Below, in pieces: positions 58,232-64,000 of a stretch of DNA of 64,000 nt; position 1 is the first letter of the stretch, and each line of letters begins with the position of its first letter. The notes under the pieces were generated by a model that saw nothing but the letters and a program-made list of their open reading frames with translations, was not told where the DNA came from and ran no database searches. The position numbers and the translations under genes were made by a program. The DNA is from Corydoras sp. C115 (lineage: Eukaryota; Chordata; Actinopteri; Siluriformes; Callichthyidae), in contig JAFMOC010000231.1 in assembly GCA_019802505.1 (NCBI GenBank), positions 438,501 to 502,500 of the forward strand. The letters are read 5' to 3'.

Positions 58232-58720
58232 TCAGTCGCCGTGCTGCGACTCGGCGGAGAACTGCAGCCGGCGCACGGCCTCCTTGATCAGGTTCCCCGA
58301 CAGGATCAGCTCCTGCAGCAGCCGGTGCGGGTCGTCGTCGCCGGCCGCGCCGTCCAGGCCTCTCCGCCTCCACGCCGCGAAACGGTCCCAGTCCGGGTCT
58401 CCGGCGCCGGGCAGGCTGTAGGGACCGGCCCGGCTGCGCAGGTTGCGCCCGCTGCGCAGCCGCACGCAGCAGCCCCCGCCGCCGCTTCTCCTCCGCGGGG
58501 CTCCGGCCGCGCTGCCGGCGGACTGCGCGCCGCCCCCTCCGCCGCTCCCGCCGCTGCAGCCGCCGGTCAGCCCGTGCAGGCACGCCATGCTCTGCGGCGC
58601 GGCCCCGCCGCCGTGCAGCTGCAGCGCCTCGCCGATCTTGGTGACCAGCGCGTCCACCTCCTTCGAGTCCACCGTGACCGACTGCTCCAGCAGGATGTAG
58701 TTCTCCTTGCGGCACGGCAT
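58232..58720 (-). CDS. frat: FRAT/GBP-type GSK-3-binding protein (162 aa, single exon)
   Basis: Cytoplasmic protein that binds GSK-3 and blocks its action on the Axin complex, favouring beta-catenin stability in Wnt signalling (family knowledge). Start at 58720 gives MPCRKENYILLEQSVTVDSK and EVDALVTKIGEALQL, the conserved N-terminal box of FRAT proteins. A Gly-rich low-complexity middle (about 50-82) and an Arg-rich stretch follow. Then comes the diagnostic GSK-3-binding segment DDDPHRLLQELILSGNLIKE (128-147) with AVRRLQFS after it. It stops soon after (HGD), so it is shorter than mammalian FRAT1 (about 280), and I see no acidic N-terminal insert. One uninterrupted exon is normal for the family. 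Codons are very GC-rich. Which fish paralogue (frat1 or frat2) is unresolved. Confidence 0.92.
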   Translation of the reverse strand: MPCRKENYILLEQSVTVDSKEVDALVTKIGEALQLHGGGAAPQSMACLHGLTGGCSGGSGGGGGAQSAGSAAGAPRRRSGGGGCCVRLRSGRNLRSRAGPYSLPGAGDPDWDRFAAWRRRGLDGAAGDDDPHRLLQELILSGNLIKEAVRRLQFSAESQHGD

Positions 58721-59040
58721 CGTCCCCGCGCCGCCGCCGCGTCCCGCCGCTCGCTCTCCGGCCTCGGAACCTGAACGCCTCGCTGCGGCCGCCGCCTCCA
58801 GAGCGCTGCCTCCCAACGGCCACGACGCCGCGGCGCTCCGTTTGTAAACAATAAATGACGCAACCCCCGGACCGAACCATCCGCGCGGGGGCCGGCGGCA
58901 CCGAGCGGACCCGTTCAGAAAGCCGTCTCCCCCCCGAACCCGGGCGGCGGGAACCGGACGCAGAGCGAGCGAAGGTTTCAGAGACGTTACCGCCGCAACA
59001 TCAGCACAACTGAGCTTTAAATGAGGGTTTAGGGACAAAA
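58721..59040 (-). promoter_or_regulatory. frat: CpG-rich 5' UTR/promoter region of frat
   Basis: GC- and CpG-rich sequence immediately upstream of the frat start, ending where a CA array begins at about 59130. No TATA box was seen. It is most likely a CpG-island promoter. Confidence 0.45.
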
Positions 59041-59129
59041 CGAAGGACACACACCCCCCCACAGGACGGAGACGTGGCAGCGTCCACACAGCCGCGAGCC
59101 GAATAGCGTTACACAAAAGAAACAGCCGT

Positions 59130-59130
59130 G

Positions 59131-59198
<68 letters not shown>

Positions 59199-59495
59199 AA
59201 CACACACATACTAACAATAACACACACACACACACGAAACAGCGTGAACACAAACACACTGACAATAACACGCATACACTAACATAACACACACAAGAAA
59301 CAGCCGTGAACACAAACACACACACACACACACACACACAAGAAACAGACGTGAACACACACACACACACACTAACAATAACACACAAACAATAACACAC
59401 ACACACACTGACAATAACACACATACACTAACAATAACACACACACAAGAAACAGCCGTGAACACACATACACACACAAGAAACAGCCTTGAACA

Positions 59496-59530
<35 letters not shown>

Positions 59531-59575
59531 GAAACAGCCGTGAACACACACACACACACACAAGAAACAGGCGTG

Positions 59576-59610
<35 letters not shown>

Positions 59611-59626
59611 GAAACAGGCGTGAACA

Positions 59627-59659
<33 letters not shown>

Positions 59660-59675
59660 GAAACAGCCGTGAACA

Positions 59676-59725
<50 letters not shown>

Positions 59726-59930
59726 AACAGCCGTGAACACATACACACAAACACAAAGACTAACAAACACTAACACACACTCACACACAAAAGAAACAGC
59801 AGTGAACACAAAAACACCAAGATACACTCACACCCTTACACTCACACACACACACTAACACACTCACACACACAAACACCCTCACATAAACATACACACA
59901 CACACACACACACCCTAACACATACACTTT

Positions 59931-59966
<36 letters not shown>

Positions 59967-59990
59967 GTAAACATGCACATGGAATAAATC
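59130..59990 (+). repeat. (CA)n minisatellite with AAGAAACAGCCGTGAACACA units
   Basis: About 12 copies of AAGAAACAGCCGTGAACACA (with GGCGTG, GCCTTG and AGACGTG variants) are separated by (CA)n runs, then plain CA/CTCACA sequence to 59963. Confidence 0.93.
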
Positions 59991-59991
59991 T

Positions 59992-60035
59992 ATTATTATT
60001 ATTATATTATTTTATTCATTATGATTTATTATATG

Positions 60036-60074
<39 letters not shown>

Positions 60075-60105
60075 GACGATGATGATGATGATGATGATTG
60101 TTGTT
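59992..60105. repeat. (ATT)n and (GAT)n microsatellite
   Basis: ATT triplets at 59992-60072 are followed by GATGATGAT at 60077-60100. Confidence 0.9.
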
Positions 60106-60217
60106 CTTCTGATCACACAGCAGTGTGAGGGAACTGGAACCTCAGGATCATCCGGTCTGTCCAGGTGCAGAACCGAGATGTGGAGCTTAATGAGGGATGA
60201 CGAGTCCATCCACGCTG

Positions 60218-60292
60218 TGTTCAGGTTCTCTGTGTGTTCAGGTTCTCTGTGTGTTCAGGTTCTCTGTGTTTCAGGTTCTCTGTGTGTTCTGA
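60218..60292 (+). repeat. 17-bp tandem repeat TTCAGGTTCTCTGTGTG
   Basis: Four to five units in 75 bp. Confidence 0.85.
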
Positions 60293-60454
60293 AGCTCCAG
60301 CTGTCACTGTATGAAGAGCTGCATCAGCTCAGTCACATCTGCATGCTCCCGGGGTCGTGACCCCGAGGTGGCCCTCATAGAACATCAATACAATGGAGCG
60401 TTGGTCCTCAAAGTGCTGCCAGCCCATCATGGAGGTTCTGTGTTCACAGTAAAT

Positions 60455-60652
60455 GGACATGGTCCTCATGATCCTCATGTTCCTCATGGTCCACTTGGTC
60501 CACATGTTCATGATCCTCATGGTCCACATGATCCTCATGGTCCACATGCTCATGTTACACATGGTCCTCATTATCCACATGATCATGGTCCACATGATCT
60601 ACATTGTTTACATGGTCCTCATGGTCCAAAAGGTCCTCATGGTCCTCAGTCC
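60455..60652 (+). repeat. 9-bp repeat CATGGTCCT / CATGATCCT / CATGGTCCA
   Basis: About 22 imperfect 9-mers. Since 9 is a multiple of 3, each frame reads a short peptide repeat (for example GPH/DPH), with no sign of function. Confidence 0.9.
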
Positions 60653-60869
60653 AGAGGTCTGGGGTTCTGGGGTTTTGGTATATTCATGAATCCAGCGATG
60701 TTCTCAGCCGGCGGTGCTGTTCTCGGGGTTCTCTGGGTTCTCGGGGTTCTCGGGGTTGGGCGGGTGTAGCTTCACGCGGCGGGAACAGACGTCACATGCT
60801 GCCGCATGGTTCGAAGGTCACGGTGCACGGCCGCTTCCACTGTCCCTCGGATGACCTTTGTGAGTAAAC

Positions 60870-61050
60870 AGTTGGGCCGCAGTGGACGGGGCCGCAGTGA
60901 ACGGGGCCGCAGTGAACGGGGCCGCAGTGGACGGGGCCGCAGTGGACGGGGCCGCAGTGGACGGGGCCGCAGTGGACGGGGCCGCAGTGAACGGGGCCGC
61001 AGTGGACGAGGCCGCAGTGGACAGGGCCGCAGTGGACGGGGCCGCGTGCT
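60870..61050 (+). repeat. 15-bp GC-rich repeat GGGGCCGCAGTGGAC
   Basis: Twelve units of 15 bp with CAGTGAAC, ACGAGG and ACAGGG variants. The 15-bp period keeps one frame (SGRGR-type peptide), but no start context or splice site supports a gene. Confidence 0.93.
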
Positions 61051-61214
61051 TTTGGACCCGCACCGCCGTTCACACGTGTTTATTTTAAGGGGTTCTAATG
61101 TGGGACACTGACATCGCCTCCACCCGAACGACCCTTCACCCACATAACCCTCCAGATCTGCTCCAGCCAATCACGCAACATCATCATATTATTATTAGAT
61201 GATGACGAGACGTC

Positions 61215-61340
61215 CACAGAACACGAGACAGAGCGTCCGGATACGTAGCACGCGCCACGCGGGACGGGAGGCGGAGCGTCCGGATACGTAGCACGCGTCA
61301 CGCGGGACGGGAGGCGGAGCGTCTGGATACGTAGCATGCG
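61215..61340 (+). repeat. ~45-bp tandem repeat, nearly three units
   Basis: GAGCGTCCGGATACGTAGCA with CGCGTCACGCGGGACGGGAG repeats at about 61220, 61276 and 61318. The surrounding sequence to 61580 has no gene. GGGGGGCGTGGTCTCTGACATC and GGGGGGCGTGGCCTCCTGAATC (61385 and 61530) are a further diverged direct repeat, each followed by AAACGACCTTCGTAA. Confidence 0.75.
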
Positions 61341-61589
61341 TCACGGAGTATGTGATCATGTCCAACGTCCAATAACAGAGCTTTTTACAGTGGGGGGGCG
61401 TGGTCTCTGACATCAAACGACCTTCGTAAAATGGCGACGTGTTGCATCCGAGGTTGTGTGTCCTATCCCGTGACTTGACTAAGCTGTGTCATGTGATCAA
61501 GCGAAGATAGGACAGCTCTCAGAATGCGGGGGGCGTGGCCTCCTGAATCAAACGACCTTCGTAAGATGGCCGACGTGATGCTCTACCTA

Positions 61590-61822
61590 GAACAGGGCGC
61601 CAATCTATCACTGAACACACTCACTCACACACAATAGGGGCAATTTAGAGCATTCAATTCACCTTGAATCCATGTTTTTGGACTGTGGGAGGAAACCGGA
61701 GAACCCGGAGGAAACCCACACCGACACGGGGAGAACATGCAAACTCCACAAAGATGGGGATTCGACCCTGGAGCCCCAGCGCTGAGAGGAGAACATGCCA
61801 ATCACTAAGCCACCGTGCCGCC
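61590..61822 (-). mobile_element. SINE, minus, 3' truncated
   Basis: CAGGGCGCCAATCTATCACT to the head CTAAGCCACCGTGCCGCCC. It is the left arm of an inverted pair. Confidence 0.8.
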
Positions 61823-61849
61823 CATAATATCTAATATGTATCACGAGCG

Positions 61850-62125
61850 GCGGTGAGTCGTCAGCACGTTCGCCTCTCAGCCAAATCTGGGGGGAGTTTG
61901 CATGTTCTCCCCGTGTCCATGTGGGTTTCCTCCGGGTTCTCCGGTTTCCTCCCACAGTCCAAAAACATGGATTCAAGGTGAATTAAATGCTCTAAATTGC
62001 TCCATGTGTTTGTGTGTGCCCAGCAGTTTTGGGTGTATCTGCCCAGCGCCTAAAACGTTCTCCCCTGGATGGGCATGGAGAACCCCCCCCACCCCGTACA
62101 GGATTATGCTGAAAATGAATGAATG
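61850..62125 (+). mobile_element. SINE, plus, with head and body deletions
   Basis: GAGCGGCGGTGAGTCGTCAG head (B box lost), full central block, C tract, and a diverged tail GGATTATGCTGAAAATGAATG. Confidence 0.75.
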
Positions 62126-62485
62126 TTAATGAGTGGCTCCGGGGGGAAGGTTCTAGCACCGTGGATTATATCTGCAGTACAATTCCAGAGTTCCACGGTT
62201 CCTCGGTTCCTCTGCAGCTGAGGTAGGGTGCATTCCTGAAGCGGGACGTCATGAAAATGAAGAACCCTCCATATACCGCAGCCTGCGGCGGAGAACACGA
62301 GGCAGCAGCAGATGGAACCTCCACATCCAGCATGTCGTGTACCGGCTCCTCTCATATGGTTCCAGTTACAGGAGACGGGCCCCTTCCTGTGAGGTCATCA
62401 CACAGACTCCATCTGCTCCACTGGTGTGGAACCATGAAGGAACCGATTACAGAACCAGAAAGAGCTTTGATCAAAGGGAAGGTCC
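62126..62485. other. Intergenic sequence
   Basis: No recognised gene or repeat. Confidence 0.4.
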
Positions 62486-62696
62486 TCAGGTCTCACTCTC
62501 TGAGGTTCTCACTCTCTGAGGTTCTCACTGTCCTCAGTTCTCACTGTCCTCAGTTCTCACTGTCCTCAGTTCTCACTGTTTGAGGTTCTCACTATCTGAG
62601 GTTCTCACTGTCTGAGGTTCTCACTGTCTGAGGTTCTTACTCTCTGAAGTTCTCACTGTCTGAGGTTCTCACTGTTTGAGGTTCTCACTCTCTGAG
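62486..62696 (+). repeat. 16-bp repeat GAGGTTCTCACTGTCT
   Basis: About 13 units of GAGGTTCTCACTCTCT, CTCAGTTCTCACTGTC and close variants. Confidence 0.9.
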
Positions 62697-63054
62697 CAAA
62701 ACCGCCACCATGACGGCTTCGAGGCCAGCCACTAGAGGCCACTAGCAGGTACTGCACCCACTAATGTACCCCAAACCTCCGGGTGACACAGGCCCCGGTG
62801 TGCTGCACAGACAACCTCCCTCTCACCCCCAACCTAGAACCTAGAACATCATTAATGGGGGGGTGTGGCGCTGAAATGATGCTGTTCCGGGGCACCATCT
62901 CAACTATGTACCCTGCAGTATCTGCCTCTTTTAGTTCTGCTGCTCTAGTCAGTGATGCCGGAGTCACATGCTGCACTGTGTCAATTAATTACTTATTAAT
63001 TAAATGTCGTGCTTTATTATCAGCTCTAACTCCCTTCCTCGTCTGTTTCTTTTG

Positions 63055-63470
63055 AGGTGTGACCGGCTTCCTGGAGATCTTCATCCATGGCTCTGCTGAC
63101 GAATACTGGATGGAACCTGAATATTAATTGGACTGGTGGTCCTGCAGGACGCCCCCTAATGGACTCACATATAGTTTTCCAGTTGTTAGTTTTTCCATTT
63201 GTTTAGTATCTGGACATGGCTGTCCTACACTGTTGTTGCTGCCTGACCGCTCAAGGAGGAGGAGTCCCCCACTGAGTCTCGGTCCTCACAAGGTTTCTTC
63301 CTTAAATAACAACATAACGGGGAGTTTTTTCTTGCCACTGTCGCTTCGGCTCGCTCTTTGGGGTTTAAAGGCTTTTCAGTAAAAGGCTTTTCTGTAAAGC
63401 TGCTTTGTGACGATGTACTGTTGTGAAAAGTGCAACAGAAATAAATAACTTGAACTTGAACTTGAACCCC
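63055..63470 (+). repeat. Interspersed repeat copy with (CTTGAA)n tail
   Basis: This is the fullest of three related copies. It runs from CTTCATCCATGGCTCTGCTG, through CCCCCACTGAGTCTCGGTCC and CACAAGGTTTCTTCCTTAAA, to TGTAAAGCTGCTTTGTGACG and AAATAACTTGAACTTGAACT. The oligonucleotide-repeat tail suggests retroposition. Confidence 0.75.
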
Positions 63471-63601
63471 GAGTGAGAGTGTAGATAAGGGTCCACTACA
63501 TTTCTAGGGCACTTCCTCCACTTTCCCGGTTTTCTGGGGGGTGCATGGACGTGGTGGTGGTGCGGGGGCAGTTGGCTGTTCGGCGTGAGGTGAGCTGGAG
63601 G

Positions 63602-63705
63602 TATATTTAGCCGAGTGTAATGTGAAATCCAACCCCGAGGCCTCGACTGTAAACACACCGCTATCAGCCCGATGTTCTCCTGGAACCTGGAGTACCTGGA
63701 ACCGG
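63602..63705 (+). promoter_or_regulatory. Possible TATA promoter and first coding exon
   Basis: TATATTTA at 63602-63609 is followed 63 bp later by ATG (63672) in CCCGATGTTC. It opens MFSWNLEYLEP and runs into a good donor (CCGG|GTGAGTC, exon end 63705). The spacing fits a TATA promoter with a short leader, but the rest of the gene would lie outside the window and the peptide is not recognised. Confidence 0.25.
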
Positions 63706-64000
63706 GTGAGTCATTAACGATCTGCACGGGTTCCGAGCGCTCGCCGTTTTATTGTCCTGTATGTTTTGATCCCGTTTACAGCGCTCCGTTGCGTAACGCC
63801 GCGCTCATATCTGATCCACGAGTCGGATCCGGGACACTGGAGAACCGCCGGTCCTCACGAGGAACATCGCCGTGGCCACGTGACGCAGGACTCAACGAGT
63901 GGTCCCAATCTGGTTGGTATGGTCCGCTCAGGGGGGCCAGGTGAAAATCAGGCACGTGGGCCAGAACCGTGTTACGATCTAGGAACGTGTCTCAAAGGGG
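63706..64000. other. Right end of window
   Basis: No recognised feature. If the exon above is real, this is its first intron. Confidence 0.4.

Noticed and set aside
60806..61111. RG-rich (SGRGRSGRGR) protein
   Set aside because: The 15-bp repeat keeps the frame open by arithmetic; no start, splice or homology support.

Overview
This window is vertebrate genomic DNA, most likely from a ray-finned (teleost) fish. The genes have many short exons with GT-AG introns and encode vertebrate proteins. A tRNA-headed V-SINE/DANA-like SINE is present in dozens of copies or fragments, alongside fish-type L2 and Rex1-like LINE pieces and decayed Tc1 transposons. Microsatellites and minisatellites take up a very large share of the sequence. 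The species cannot be named from the sequence alone. All gene names below rest on reading the translated exons; no database search was run.

Five or six protein genes are supported. (1) 141-800, minus: terminal exon of a C2H2 zinc-finger gene with seven fingers. (2) 5594-10847, plus: a complete four-exon C2H2 zinc-finger gene of 396 aa with 11 fingers. (3) 15129-20439, minus: aldh5a1, mitochondrial succinate-semialdehyde dehydrogenase, ten exons that join in frame to 531 aa. (4) 24507-31770, minus: dek, the chromatin/SAP protein, eight coding exons, 376 aa. (5) 39510-42221, plus: kcnv1 (Kv8.1), the silent voltage-gated K+ channel subunit, two coding exons, 487 aa. (6) 58232-58720, minus: a single-exon FRAT/GSK-3-binding protein, 162 aa. 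These genes do not form one pathway. aldh5a1 completes GABA breakdown, kcnv1 tunes neuronal Kv2 channels, frat feeds Wnt/GSK-3 signalling, and dek and the zinc-finger genes act in the nucleus.

Layout: 0-12 kb holds the zinc-finger genes among SINEs and one LINE remnant. 12-21 kb holds an AT-rich minisatellite, a 1.25 kb polypyrimidine tract that starts just past the aldh5a1 stop codon, and the aldh5a1 gene. 21-24 kb is a nest of transposons. 24-33 kb is dek, whose introns are filled by CA arrays, a Rex1-like LINE and a roughly 300-bp tandem repeat carrying X-box palindromes. 33-37 kb is simple repeat plus a decayed Tc1 element. 37.7-39 kb is a 35-bp minisatellite carrying an X-box-like site in most units, followed by kcnv1. 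42.2-45.5 kb is gene-poor with another diverged tandem repeat. 45.5-50.5 kb is two large minisatellites, the second a 14-bp unit repeated about 260 times. 50.5-57 kb is SINE satellites and interspersed repeats. 57.3-59 kb is frat. 59-64 kb is small tandem repeats, with a possible TATA promoter and first exon at the far right.

The most unusual observations are: two unrelated tandem arrays and a palindrome upstream of dek, all rich in RFX/X-box-like sites; a dispersed sequence built around a perfect CArG box; SINE bodies turned into satellites; an array of tRNA A-box-like units; a 3.6 kb binary 14-bp minisatellite with higher-order repeats and open frames on both strands; and a perfect 21-bp inverted repeat in aldh5a1 intron 1. 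I found no operon-like or defence-like system and see no sign of one.
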